Assembly: GCA_020846875.1 (NCBI GenBank)
Contig: JADLDB010000036.1
Span: 1 to 64,000 of the forward strand
Reading direction: 5' to 3'
Length of the DNA: 64,000 nt
Source: Myxococcales bacterium
Lineage (GTDB): Bacteria; Myxococcota; Myxococcia; Myxococcales; Myxococcaceae
Shown here: positions 8,950 to 18,381 of the stretch, piece by piece
Layout: the number at the start of each line of letters is the position of its first letter
How positions within the stretch are numbered: the stretch's first letter is position 1
Position numbers and translations under genes: made by a program
The notes under the pieces: model-generated
The model's database searches: none
What the model was told of the DNA's origin: nothing
The model's input: the letters and a program-made list of their open reading frames with translations, nothing else

Positions 8950-11439
8950 GTGAACAGCCCTGGACCCAAAGGAACGAGCGACGCGGTCGATCTGCGCACC
9001 GGCCGCACGCCCGACGCCCTGCGCCGCTCCTTCATCGAGCACGTCGAGTTCACCCGCGGGAAGAACTTCGACGCCGCCAGCGCGTGGGATCGCTACGTGG
9101 CCCTGGCCACCACCGTGCGCGATCGCCTCGCCAGCAGTTGGGTCCGCACCAACAAGCGCCACCACCTGCAGGACGCCAAGCGCGCGTACTACCTGTCCGC
9201 CGAGTACCTGCTGGGCCGCGCCCTGGGCAACAACCTGATCAACATGGGCCTGTGGGACGCCACGCGCGAGGCGCTGTCGCGCTTGAGCGTCGATCTCACC
9301 TCGCTCTTGGAGATGGAGCCGGACGCCGGGCTGGGCAACGGAGGCCTCGGCCGCCTCGCCGCCTGCTTCCTCGACAGCCTGGCCACCCTCGACTACCCGG
9401 CCATCGGCTACGGCATTCGCTACGAGTTCGGCATCTTCACCCAGGACATCGTCAACGGGTACCAGGTGGAGCGCGCCGACGAGTGGCTCCGCTTCGGCAA
9501 CCCCTGGGAGTTGGTCCGCCCCGATCGCGCGGTGCCGGTCCGCTTCTACGGCCACGTGGAGAACTCGGTGCTGCCCGACGGGCGCCCCCACGCCCGCTGG
9601 GTGGGCGGGAAGACGGTGATGGGGATTCCCTGGGACTCGCCCATCGCCGGCTACGGCGCCAGCACCGTCAACACCCTGCGGCTGTGGCAGGCCCGCGCGT
9701 CCGCCGAGTTCGACTTCGCGCTCTTCAACGACGGCGACTACGAGCGCAGCGTGGTGGAGAAGAACGACTCGGAGGTGATCTCCAAGGTCCTCTACCCCAA
9801 CGATCAGAACCAGGCGGGCAAGGAGCTGCGGCTCAAGCAGGAGTACTTCTTCGTCGCCTGCTCCATCGCGGACATCATGCGGCGGTACCTGAAGAGCCAC
9901 TCCGACTTCGTGAACTTCCCGAAGAAGGTGGCCATTCAGTTGAACGACACGCACCCGGCCATCGCCATCGCGGAGTTGATGCGCGTGCTGGTGGACGAGA
10001 AGCGGATCGGCTGGGACGAGGCGTGGTCCATCACCCAGGCCACCTTCGGCTACACCAACCACACGCTGCTGCCCGAGGCGCTGGAGCGGTGGCCGGTCGG
10101 GCTGTTCGAGCGGCTCCTGCCCCGCCACCTGCAGATCATCTACGAGGCCAACCAGCGGCACCTGCGGCAGGTGCAGATCCAGTGGCCCTTCGACCACGAG
10201 CGGCAGGCCCGCATGTCGCTGGTCGAGGAGGGCAAGGAGCGCATGGTGCGCATGGCCTACCTGGCGGTGGTGGGCTCGCACTCGGTCAACGGGGTGGCGG
10301 CGCTGCACTCGAAGCTGCTCAAGGAGGAGACGCTCAAGGACTTCGCCGAGCTGTTCCCCGCGAAGTTCAACAACAAGACGAACGGCGTCACCCCGCGCCG
10401 GTGGCTCTTGTCGTGCAACCCGCGCCTGGCGAAGCTGATCACCGACACCATCGGCGAGGGCTGGGTGAAGGACCTGGACCGGCTCAAGGAGCTGGAGCAG
10501 CACGCCGACGACACGACCTTCGTGCAGGCCTTCGCCGCGGCCAAGCGCGCCAACAAGGAAGACCTGGCCGAGCACCTGCGCGCCCTGATGTGGGTGAGCC
10601 TGGACGCGTCGGCGATCTTCGACGTGCAGATCAAGCGGCTGCACGAGTACAAGCGGCAGCTGCTCAACGCCCTGCACATCATCCACCTGTGGGTGAAGGC
10701 GCGGCAGAGCCCGGGCAGCATCACCCACCCGCGCGCCTTCCTCTTCGGCGCCAAGGCGGCCCCCGGCTACAAGCAGGCCAAGCTGATCATCCGCCTCATC
10801 AACGGCATCGCCGAGGTGGTGAACAGCGACGCGTCGAAGACGGGCCTCAGCGTGGCCTTCGTGCCCAACTACCGGGTGTCGCTGGCCGAGCGGATCTTCC
10901 CGGCCGCGGATCTCTCGGAGCAGATCAGCACCGCCGGCATGGAGGCCTCGGGCACCGGAAACATGAAGTTCGCGATGAACGGAGCGCTGACGATCGGCAC
11001 GCTGGACGGCGCGAACATCGAGATCCGCGAGCTCGTCGGGCCCGAGAACTTCTTCCTCTTCGGGCTGACCGCGGACCAGGTCGCCGAGCACAAGCGCGCC
11101 GGCTACGTCGGCCGCCAGGTGTACGAGGCGAACCCGGCGGTGCGCGAGGTGCTCGATCTGATCTCCACCGGCTTCTTCTCTCCAGAGGACCGGGCGCTGT
11201 TCCAGCCGCTGGTGGACTCGCTGCTGCAGGAAGATCGCTACCTGGTGCTGGCGGACTTCGAGGCGTACGCCCGGTCGCAGGAGGAGGCGGCGAAGGCGTA
11301 CGCGGACCCGAAGCGCTGGTGGCGCTCGGCGATCCTCAACGTCGCCCGCATGGGCTTCTTCTCGTCGGACCGCACCATTCGTGAGTACGCGAAGGACATC
11401 TGGGGCATCGTCCCCGTCCGTCCGGAAGACGCGCAGTAG
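8950..11439 (+). CDS. glgP: glycogen/alpha-glucan phosphorylase
   Basis: 829 residues from GTG 8950, the normal length for the GT35 family. It removes glucose-1-phosphate from the non-reducing ends of glycogen or maltodextrin using pyridoxal phosphate. The PLP-binding lysine is K673 in the EASGTGNMKFAMNG motif. The N-terminal LSAEYLLGR and EPDAGLGNGGLGRLAACF blocks are intact. The frame is open far upstream inside the M23 gene, but similarity begins only near DALRRSFIEHVEFTRGK. In myxobacteria glycogen is a reserve mobilised around sporulation. The nifJ gene follows after 93 bases. Confidence 0.95.
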   Translation: MNSPGPKGTSDAVDLRTGRTPDALRRSFIEHVEFTRGKNFDAASAWDRYVALATTVRDRLASSWVRTNKRHHLQDAKRAYYLSAEYLLGRALGNNLINMGLWDATREALSRLSVDLTSLLEMEPDAGLGNGGLGRLAACFLDSLATLDYPAIGYGIRYEFGIFTQDIVNGYQVERADEWLRFGNPWELVRPDRAVPVRFYGHVENSVLPDGRPHARWVGGKTVMGIPWDSPIAGYGASTVNTLRLWQARASAEFDFALFNDGDYERSVVEKNDSEVISKVLYPNDQNQAGKELRLKQEYFFVACSIADIMRRYLKSHSDFVNFPKKVAIQLNDTHPAIAIAELMRVLVDEKRIGWDEAWSITQATFGYTNHTLLPEALERWPVGLFERLLPRHLQIIYEANQRHLRQVQIQWPFDHERQARMSLVEEGKERMVRMAYLAVVGSHSVNGVAALHSKLLKEETLKDFAELFPAKFNNKTNGVTPRRWLLSCNPRLAKLITDTIGEGWVKDLDRLKELEQHADDTTFVQAFAAAKRANKEDLAEHLRALMWVSLDASAIFDVQIKRLHEYKRQLLNALHIIHLWVKARQSPGSITHPRAFLFGAKAAPGYKQAKLIIRLINGIAEVVNSDASKTGLSVAFVPNYRVSLAERIFPAADLSEQISTAGMEASGTGNMKFAMNGALTIGTLDGANIEIRELVGPENFFLFGLTADQVAEHKRAGYVGRQVYEANPAVREVLDLISTGFFSPEDRALFQPLVDSLLQEDRYLVLADFEAYARSQEEAAKAYADPKRWWRSAILNVARMGFFSSDRTIREYAKDIWGIVPVRPEDAQ

Positions 11440-11532
11440 TCGCGCCTGGTTGCACGAGTGCGCAATTCTTGCGCCGGCTGAACGTCTGCGCCTCGGGGCT
11501 GTCTGGTCCTGGGGTTGCACGACGCGCGGCCC

Positions 11533-14500
11533 ATGTCCTCGCGCTACGTGACGGTCGACGGGAACGAGGCGGCTGCCTCGGTGGCCCACCGCCTGAGTGA
11601 AGTCATCGCCATCTACCCCATCACCCCGGCCAGCCCGATGGGCGAGCTGTCGGACGAGTGGTCGGCCAACGGGAAGGCGAACCTGTGGGGCCAGGTGCCG
11701 CGGATCATCGAGATGCAGTCCGAGGCCGGCGCGGCGGGCGCGGTGCACGGCGCGCTTCAGGCGGGCGCGCTGACGACGACCTTCACCTCGTCGCAGGGCC
11801 TGCTGCTGATGCTGCCCGACATGCTGAAGGTCGCCGGCGAGCTGACACCGTTCTGCATGCACGTGGCGGCGCGCTCCATCGCCACCCACGCGCTGTCGAT
11901 CTTCGGCGATCACTCCGACGTGATGATGGCGCGCCCCACCGGCTTCGCCATGCTGTGCTCGAGCAGCGTGCAGGAGGCGCAGGACCTGGCCGCCGTCTCC
12001 CACACCGCCACGCTCAAGGCGCGCGTGCCCTTCCTCCACTTCTTCGACGGCTTCCGCACCTCGCACGAGGTCAGCCGCATCGAGGCGCTGGGAGACGAGG
12101 CGCTCCGCGCGCTGATCGGCGACGAGGACATCGCGGCCTTCCGCGACCGCAAGCTGACGCCCGACGCGCCGGTGATCCGGGGCACGGCGCAGAACCCCGA
12201 CGTGTTCTTCCAGGCGCGCGAGGCCTGCAACTCGTTCTACGACGCGATCCCCGGGCACGTGCAGGCAGCGATGGAGCGCTTCGCGAAGCTGACGGGCCGC
12301 GCCTACCGGCTGTTCGACTACGTGGGCGATCCCAACGCCGAGCGCGTGGTGGTGCTGATGGGCTCCGGCGCAGAGGCGGTCCGCGAGACCGTGGCGCACC
12401 TGAACGCGGCCGGCGAGAAGGTCGGCGCGGTGATCGTCCGCCTCTTCCGGCCCTTCGATCCGCAGGCCTTCTCGGGGGCCGTGCCGTCGTCGGCGAAGGC
12501 GCTCGCGGTGCTCGACCGCACCAAGGAGCCCGGCGCGCCGGGGGAGCCGCTCTACCAGGACGTGGTGACCGCGTTCGCCGAGCTGGGGCGTCCCCTGCGG
12601 GTGGTGGGCGGCCGCTACGGCCTGTCGTCGAAGGAGTTCACCCCGGCGATGGTGAAGGCCGTCTTCGACGAGCTCAAGAAGGACCAGCCGAAGAACCACT
12701 TCACGATCGGCATCAACGACGACGTCACCAGGCGCTCGCTCGCGTGGGACGAGGCCTTCGAGCTCGAGCCGAAGGACGTGACGCGGGCGGTGATGTACGG
12801 CCTGGGCAGCGACGGTACGGTGTCGAGCAACAAGCAGACGATCAAGATCATCGGCCAGGAGGCGGAGCGCTGCGCGCAGGGCTACTTCGTGTACGACTCC
12901 AAGAAGTCGGGGGCGATCACCATCTCGCACCTGCGCTTCGGGCCCCGGCCGATCCACAGCACCTACCTGGTGAGGTCCGCCAGCATCGTCGCCTGCCACT
13001 ACGCGCCGCTGCTCGAGCGCCACGACGTGCTGGAGAGCGCAGCGCCGGGCGCCAGCTTCCTCCTCAACACGCACCACGCGCCGGACAAGGCCTTCGACTA
13101 CCTGCCGCGCGAGGTTCAGCAGCAGGTGCTGGACAAGCGCCTCAGGTTCTTCGTCATCGACGGCTTCAAGGTGGCGCGAGAAGCCGGGCTCGAACGCTAC
13201 ATCAGCACGGTGATGCAGGTGTGCTTCTTCAAGCTGTCGGGCGTGCTGCCGATGGAGGAGGCGCTCGAGCACATCCGCCACGGCGTCGAGAAGGCCTACG
13301 GCAAGCGCGGCAGCGAGGTGGTGAAGCGAAACTTCGCGGCCATCGACGCGGCGCTCGCCAACCTGCACGAGGCGAAGGTGCCCTCGAAGCTGAATGGTGC
13401 CCTGCCCCGCCCGCCGGTGGTGCCGAAGGAGGCCCCCGACTTCGTCCAGCGCGTCACCGCGACGATGATGGCCGGCAAGGGGGACCTGCTGCCGGTGAGC
13501 GCCTTCCCGGTGGACGGCACCTGGCCGACCGGCACCACGCAGTGGGAAAAGCGCGCCATCGCGCTGGAGATCCCGAAGTGGGACTCGGCCATCTGCATTC
13601 AGTGCAACAAGTGCGCCCTCATCTGCCCGCACGCGGCGATCCGCACGCAGCTGGTCGACCCGAAGTCCCTCGGTGAGGCCCCGAAGAGCTTCGTCACCAT
13701 GGACTTCAAGGCGAAGGACTTCGGCGCCTCGCCTTCGGGCGCGCCGTGGAAGTACTCGCTGCAGGTGGCGCCGGACGATTGCACTGGCTGCGGGCTGTGC
13801 GTGAACGTGTGCCCGGCGCGGGACAAGGTGAACCCGCGTCACAAGGCCATCGACATGAGCGCCATCGAGCCGCTGCGGGACGCGGAGCGCACCAACTGGA
13901 AGTTCTTCTCAGGCCTCCCGTACGTCGAGCGCACCGCGGTCGCCGCGGATCTCAAGGCGTCGCAGTTCCTCGAGCCGCTGTTCGAGTTCTCTGGCGCGTG
14001 CTCGGGCTGCGGCGAGACGCCGTACATCAAGCTGGTCAGCCAGCTCTTCGGCGATCGCATGCTGGTGGCGAACGCGACCGGCTGCACCTCCATCTACGGC
14101 GGCAACCTGCCCACGACTCCGTGGACGAAGAACCGTGACGGGCGCGGGCCGGCCTGGGCCAACTCGTTGTTCGAGGACAACGCGGAGTTCGGCCTCGGCA
14201 TGCGGCTGGCCGTGGAGGCCCAGGAGCAGCTCGCCCAGTCCCTCTTGAAGCAGCTCGGCTCCAGCGTGGGCGACGCGCTGGTGAAGGCGCTCCTCGAGGC
14301 GAGCCAGGGCGACGAGGCGGGGATCGCCGCCCAGCGTGACCGGGTGGTGGAGCTGAAGAAGAAGCTGGTGGGCACAGCCGGGCCTGACGCGAAGAAGCTG
14401 CTTCAGCTCGCCGACGCGCTGGTGAAGAAGTCGGTGTGGATCATCGGCGGCGACGGCTGGGCCTACGACATCGGCTACGGCGGACTCGATCACGTCATGG

Positions 14501-15096
14501 CGACCGGCGCGAACGTCAACATCCTCGTGCTGGACACGGAGGTGTACTCCAACACCGGCGGGCAGGCGTCGAAGGCCACGCCGATCGGCGCGGCGGCGAA
14601 GTTCGCGGCGGCGGGCAAGGCGATCGGCAAGAAGGACCTGGGGTTGCTGGCCATGTCCTACGGCAACGTCTACGTGGCCTCGGTGGCGATGGGCGCGAAG
14701 GACGCGCAGACGCTCAAGGCCCTGCGCGAGGCAGAGAGCTACCCGGGACCGTCGCTGATCATCGCGTACAGCCACTGCATCGCCCACGGGTACGACATGG
14801 AGCGCGGCTGCGAGCAGCAGAAGCTGGCGGTCGACTCGGGCGTGTGGCCCATGTACCGCTTCGATCCACGCCGCATCGCCACGGGGGAGGCTCCGCTGCA
14901 GCTCGACGCGCCGCCGCCGAAGACGAAGGCCCGCGACTACATGAAGAACGAAGGCCGCTTCCGCATGGTAGGCCTGCGCGACCCCAAGCGCTACGAGGAG
15001 CTGGTCGCGGCCCAGGAGGAGTTCGCGGCGAGGCGTCGAGCGGTCTATGAGCAACTGGCCGCGGTGCACGTCACCCGCGAGAAGAAGGAGGCCTGA
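11533..15096 (+). CDS. nifJ: pyruvate:ferredoxin (flavodoxin) oxidoreductase
   Basis: 1187 residues, a full-length single-chain enzyme. The order is: N-terminal pyrimidine-binding/core domains beginning with YPITPASPMGE, a central ferredoxin-like domain with two 4Fe-4S motifs (CIQCNKCALICPH and CTGCGLCVNVCP), and a C-terminal thiamine diphosphate domain with CSGCGETPY and the NATGCTSIYGGN block. It oxidises pyruvate to acetyl-CoA and CO2 while reducing ferredoxin or flavodoxin. ATG 11533 is chosen; a TTG six codons upstream is less likely. The next gene starts just after the stop and is a regular neighbour of nifJ. Confidence 0.95.
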   Translation: MSSRYVTVDGNEAAASVAHRLSEVIAIYPITPASPMGELSDEWSANGKANLWGQVPRIIEMQSEAGAAGAVHGALQAGALTTTFTSSQGLLLMLPDMLKVAGELTPFCMHVAARSIATHALSIFGDHSDVMMARPTGFAMLCSSSVQEAQDLAAVSHTATLKARVPFLHFFDGFRTSHEVSRIEALGDEALRALIGDEDIAAFRDRKLTPDAPVIRGTAQNPDVFFQAREACNSFYDAIPGHVQAAMERFAKLTGRAYRLFDYVGDPNAERVVVLMGSGAEAVRETVAHLNAAGEKVGAVIVRLFRPFDPQAFSGAVPSSAKALAVLDRTKEPGAPGEPLYQDVVTAFAELGRPLRVVGGRYGLSSKEFTPAMVKAVFDELKKDQPKNHFTIGINDDVTRRSLAWDEAFELEPKDVTRAVMYGLGSDGTVSSNKQTIKIIGQEAERCAQGYFVYDSKKSGAITISHLRFGPRPIHSTYLVRSASIVACHYAPLLERHDVLESAAPGASFLLNTHHAPDKAFDYLPREVQQQVLDKRLRFFVIDGFKVAREAGLERYISTVMQVCFFKLSGVLPMEEALEHIRHGVEKAYGKRGSEVVKRNFAAIDAALANLHEAKVPSKLNGALPRPPVVPKEAPDFVQRVTATMMAGKGDLLPVSAFPVDGTWPTGTTQWEKRAIALEIPKWDSAICIQCNKCALICPHAAIRTQLVDPKSLGEAPKSFVTMDFKAKDFGASPSGAPWKYSLQVAPDDCTGCGLCVNVCPARDKVNPRHKAIDMSAIEPLRDAERTNWKFFSGLPYVERTAVAADLKASQFLEPLFEFSGACSGCGETPYIKLVSQLFGDRMLVANATGCTSIYGGNLPTTPWTKNRDGRGPAWANSLFEDNAEFGLGMRLAVEAQEQLAQSLLKQLGSSVGDALVKALLEASQGDEAGIAAQRDRVVELKKKLVGTAGPDAKKLLQLADALVKKSVWIIGGDGWAYDIGYGGLDHVMATGANVNILVLDTEVYSNTGGQASKATPIGAAAKFAAAGKAIGKKDLGLLAMSYGNVYVASVAMGAKDAQTLKALREAESYPGPSLIIAYSHCIAHGYDMERGCEQQKLAVDSGVWPMYRFDPRRIATGEAPLQLDAPPPKTKARDYMKNEGRFRMVGLRDPKRYEELVAAQEEFAARRRAVYEQLAAVHVTREKKEA

Positions 15097-15097
15097 C

Positions 15098-16096
15098 ATG
15101 GGCGCGGATCTCTCGACGACGTGGCTGGGGCTCAAGCTGGAGCACCCGATCTTCCCCGGCGCCTCGCCGCTGGTGGACGACCTTGACATGGTGCGGCGGC
15201 TGGAGGACGCGGGCGCCTCCTGCATCACCATGCACTCCCTCTTCGAGGAGCAGCTGGTGGCCGAGCAGATGGCGGCCCACCGGCACCTCGACGCGTGGAC
15301 GGAGTTGAACGCGGAGGCCCAGGGGTGGTTTCCCGCCACCGCCGACTTCGCGCTGGGGCCCGACACCTACCTGGAGCAGATCCGGAAGATCCGCGAGGCA
15401 GTGCGGATTCCGGTGGTGGGTTCGCTCAACGGCACCACGCCCGGCGGCTGGCTGGAGTACGCGAAGCTGATCGAGCAGGCGGGCGCCCACGCGCTGGAGT
15501 TGAACCTGTACGCGCTCCCGTCCGATCCCCAGCAGGCCGCGCAGGCCATCGAGCAGGAGCAGCTCCTCATCCTCCGCAAGGTGAAGGCCGCGGCGAAGAT
15601 CCCCGTGGGAGTAAAGCTATCGCCCTTCTATTCGTCGCTCCCCCACTTCGCGCGCTCACTGGAGGCCGAGGGCGTGTCGGGCCTGGTGCTCTTCAATCGC
15701 CTGTACCAGCCGGACATCGATCCAGAGAGCCTGGCGCTCAGTCGCGTGCTGCACCTGTCCGATCCGTCAGAGCTGCTGCTGCGCCTGCGGTGGCTGGCGA
15801 TCCTCTCTGCGCGCTTGAAGGTGCCGCTGGCCTGCAGCGGCGGCGTCCACGAGACGGAGCACGCGCTCAAGGCGCTGATGGCCGGCGCCAGCGGAGTCCA
15901 GCTGGTCTCGGAGCTGCTCAAGAACGGCCCTCGGCGGATCACCCTCATCCGCGACGGGCTGAGGATGTGGCTCGATGAGCACGAGTACGACTCGGTGCAC
16001 CAGCTCGTCGGCAGCATGAACCTGGAGCGCAGCCCAGATCCGTCAGGCTACGAGCGCGCCAACTACGTCAAGCTGCTGCAGGGCTACCACCGCTGA
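15098..16096 (+). CDS. dihydroorotate dehydrogenase-like flavoprotein paired with nifJ
   Basis: 332 residues from ATG 15098, one base after the nifJ stop; GAAGGAGG just upstream is a strong Shine-Dalgarno and decides the start over an in-frame ATG at 15047. The protein is a TIM-barrel flavoprotein of the PyrD/PreA group: EHPIFPGASPL at the N-terminus, VGSLNGTTPGGW, KLSPFYSSLP and the CSGGVHE phosphate-binding loop. Its linkage to nifJ in many bacteria suggests a redox role with ferredoxin, not a first role in pyrimidine synthesis. The substrate is not known. Confidence 0.85.
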   Translation: MGADLSTTWLGLKLEHPIFPGASPLVDDLDMVRRLEDAGASCITMHSLFEEQLVAEQMAAHRHLDAWTELNAEAQGWFPATADFALGPDTYLEQIRKIREAVRIPVVGSLNGTTPGGWLEYAKLIEQAGAHALELNLYALPSDPQQAAQAIEQEQLLILRKVKAAAKIPVGVKLSPFYSSLPHFARSLEAEGVSGLVLFNRLYQPDIDPESLALSRVLHLSDPSELLLRLRWLAILSARLKVPLACSGGVHETEHALKALMAGASGVQLVSELLKNGPRRITLIRDGLRMWLDEHEYDSVHQLVGSMNLERSPDPSGYERANYVKLLQGYHR

Positions 16097-16098
16097 CT

Positions 16099-17313
16099 TC
16101 ACTCGAAGACGAGCTTCCCGAAGCGCGGCAGGTGGTGAAAGTCGCCCACGAAGAGGGGGCTGAAGGCCTGCCCTTCGATCTGCGTGCGCCGCTGGAGGTG
16201 CTCCAGCCGGTAGGCGTTGAAGCGCCACACGTCGCCCTTCTGCGGGGGCAGGCGGGGCACGCCGGTGAGGTTCTTGAGGGGGATCTTCAGCTCCGCGGAC
16301 CAGAACTCGTCCCGGTCGGAGTCGTCGTCCAGGGTGCCTTTCAAGAAGACGGCGGTCTGCATGCCTGACTCCCACTTCATGGCCGTGGGGAGATCGCTGC
16401 GGCGGGCCACGAAGCTGGCGTCGAAGTTCACGTTGTGGGGCGACACCTGCAGCTCATTGTAGGTGGCGCCGTCGCCGTCGGCGTCGAGGAACACCTCGCA
16501 CGCGTCCTCGTTGTAGATGTCGTCGTCCTTGTTGCGCTTAGTGCCCCAGAGATCGGGGTCCTCGGCCCAGAAGGCGACGTAGAGGTACTCGTCGTCCCAC
16601 AAGAGGCGCAGCGTCGTCTTCCGCGTCACGGGCCGCCCGTCGAAGCTGCCCTGCAGCACCGCCTCGGGGGCGGCCTTCCACGCCTCGTCGTCCAGCTTGC
16701 CGTCAATGACGGGCGGCCTCGACGCGCGCGGCATGTGGTACTCGGGCAGCGCGGCCAGGAGGGACTCGAAGCGCGGCCCCAGCACGCGGTTGTCGCCGTC
16801 AGACAGGGCCACGCTGTCCACCGCCAGCCGCCCGGAGTCATTCCAGAAGCCCAGCGCCAACTGCAGCGCGCCGGGGAAGTTCGGCATCTGAAAGCCGTGC
16901 GCGTCCTCCACCACCTTGCCCTTCGGCCAGGTGCCCAGCGGCGCCGCGCCTCCCTGGAGCTCGTGATCGAGGTTGCCCAACTGCCGCCGCGAGGCCGCGT
17001 CCAGCACGTGGACGAAGAAGCGGTAGCCCTGCGGGACGTCGCCGTCGGCGCGGAAGAAGTGCTTCAGCGTCACCTGATCGCCCGGCTTCGGCTTCGGCGG
17101 ATCGACGACGGAGCCCAGGTAGGTGACGGCCCCGTTGGCCCACGTCGCTCCGCTGCTGAAGGTCAACGCCGGCGCCGCCTCCAGCATGCGCGCGCCGGGC
17201 GAAGCGCCTGGAGCTGGCGCCTTCGGCTCTTTCGGCTTCGGGCCCGCCTGCTCGTCTCGGCAGGCCACCACCAGCGCCAGTGCTACCCACACCCACCTGC
17301 GCGTCATTCGCAT
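16099..17313 (-). CDS. lipoprotein with C-terminal CBM9-like carbohydrate-binding domain
   Basis: 404 residues from ATG 17313. The signal sequence ends in the lipobox LVVAC, followed by a Lys/Pro/Ala-rich linker. The middle part is a beta-rich domain of unknown type. The C-terminal half matches the CBM9-like domain often found in secreted sugar-binding proteins: PVIDGKLDDEAW, LLWDDEYLYVAFWAEDPD, EVFLDADGDG and FWSAELKIPLKNL. It is probably anchored in the outer membrane and may bind polysaccharide. It is convergent with the preceding gene, with only 2 bases between the stops. Confidence 0.75.
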   Translation of the reverse strand: MRMTRRWVWVALALVVACRDEQAGPKPKEPKAPAPGASPGARMLEAAPALTFSSGATWANGAVTYLGSVVDPPKPKPGDQVTLKHFFRADGDVPQGYRFFVHVLDAASRRQLGNLDHELQGGAAPLGTWPKGKVVEDAHGFQMPNFPGALQLALGFWNDSGRLAVDSVALSDGDNRVLGPRFESLLAALPEYHMPRASRPPVIDGKLDDEAWKAAPEAVLQGSFDGRPVTRKTTLRLLWDDEYLYVAFWAEDPDLWGTKRNKDDDIYNEDACEVFLDADGDGATYNELQVSPHNVNFDASFVARRSDLPTAMKWESGMQTAVFLKGTLDDDSDRDEFWSAELKIPLKNLTGVPRLPPQKGDVWRFNAYRLEHLQRRTQIEGQAFSPLFVGDFHHLPRFGKLVFE

Positions 17314-17324
17314 CGCGGTGGGCG

Positions 17325-17330
17325 AGACTA
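17325..17330 (-). promoter_or_regulatory. TAGTCT -10-like element, leaderless arrangement for the CBM9-like lipoprotein
   Basis: On the minus strand TAGTCT ends 11 nt before the ATG at 17313, with no Shine-Dalgarno in between. Confidence 0.35.
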
Positions 17331-17417
17331 CACGCCCGTCGGTTGGACGCAGCCTCATTCCAGAGGGTCCTGATTTCGGCGGGTTGGGGCGGCCCCGGGG
17401 TTGCTCGGCACCGGGCC

Positions 17418-18371
17418 ATGCACCTCGAGATCGTCTTCGACAACGAAGTGATGCCGGTGGACCTGAGGGATGGGCAGGTGAAGGTGGGGGGCGGGCCGAA
17501 GGACGACATTCGCCTGGGGGGGCTGCCGCACGGGCTGCTCACGCTGACGCTGGAGAATGGGCAGGTGCAGGTGCAGTCGATCCGGAGCCTGCGGATCGGC
17601 AAGGCGCTCTTCCCCGCCAACGTCCCGCGGTTGGTGGTACCGGGCGAGGAGCTCAGGCTGCCCAACGACGTGGTGCTGCGGCAGCCGGTGGATCAGCAGC
17701 GGCGCGAGTCGCGCAAGCTGGCGGCGACGGCCTTCGTGGCGAAGGAGCTGTTGTCGGGCGACGTCTCGCCGGAGGACACGCGGGCGGCGACGTTCACCTG
17801 CGTCACCGGCTACGACAAGGGCCTCACCTTCCCCATCACCGCGGATGACTGCACCATCGGCCGGGCCGAGGACTCGCACGTCAAGGTACGCGATCGCGCC
17901 GTGTCCCGGCTGCACGCGCGCCTCCTTCGCCGCGGCAAGCGCTTCTTCTTGAGGCCGTCGTCGGACATGAACGGCACGTTCCTCAACGGCTCCCGGCTGA
18001 AGGCCGAAGCGCCGATCCAGTCAGGTGACGTGCTGGAGCTGGGGCAGACGATGTTGCGGTTCAACGGCCCGGAGCGCGCACCGGAAGAGCAGACGGCGGT
18101 GGTCTCCCCGGGGCCAGCGAAGCAGGAAGCGAAGCCTCCGCCCCCGCCCGCGGAGGAGGCGGCTGCGCCGGCAGAGATCGCCGTCGAGCCGATCCCAGTG
18201 CCGGTGGCCGATGAGCCCGCGGCTGCCCTCGACGCGGCGCCCGAAGCCAGCTCCACTCAGCCGCTGCCGCGCCGGCGCGTCCCTTCGGAGCTGCTCTTCA
18301 TGGGTGTGGGGGCCCTGCTCGCCGCCTCGGGCCTCGCGGTGACGCTGGGGCTCTACTTCCTCACCCGCTGA
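17418..18371 (+). CDS. FHA-domain protein with C-terminal membrane anchor
   Basis: 317 residues. Residues 1-100 form an FHA-like or degenerate FHA region. A canonical FHA domain follows at about 115-205, with GRAEDSHVKVRD, SRLHARL and NGTFLNG, the motifs that contact phosphothreonine. A Pro/Ala/Glu-rich linker and one C-terminal membrane helix (ELLFMGVGALLAASGLAVTLG) end the protein, leaving almost nothing outside. It probably tethers a phospho-dependent interaction at the inner membrane. Its partner kinase is unknown; a Ser/Thr kinase gene lies at 32453. Confidence 0.8.
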   Translation: MHLEIVFDNEVMPVDLRDGQVKVGGGPKDDIRLGGLPHGLLTLTLENGQVQVQSIRSLRIGKALFPANVPRLVVPGEELRLPNDVVLRQPVDQQRRESRKLAATAFVAKELLSGDVSPEDTRAATFTCVTGYDKGLTFPITADDCTIGRAEDSHVKVRDRAVSRLHARLLRRGKRFFLRPSSDMNGTFLNGSRLKAEAPIQSGDVLELGQTMLRFNGPERAPEEQTAVVSPGPAKQEAKPPPPPAEEAAAPAEIAVEPIPVPVADEPAAALDAAPEASSTQPLPRRRVPSELLFMGVGALLAASGLAVTLGLYFLTR

Positions 18372-18381
18372 CGGACGCGCG

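Noticed and set aside
8644-13842. A 1732-codon open frame on the minus strand opposite glgP and nifJ
   Set aside because: It is an antisense shadow of two highly conserved plus-strand enzymes in GC-rich DNA, with Arg/Val/Leu/His-rich low-complexity translation and no recognisable domain.
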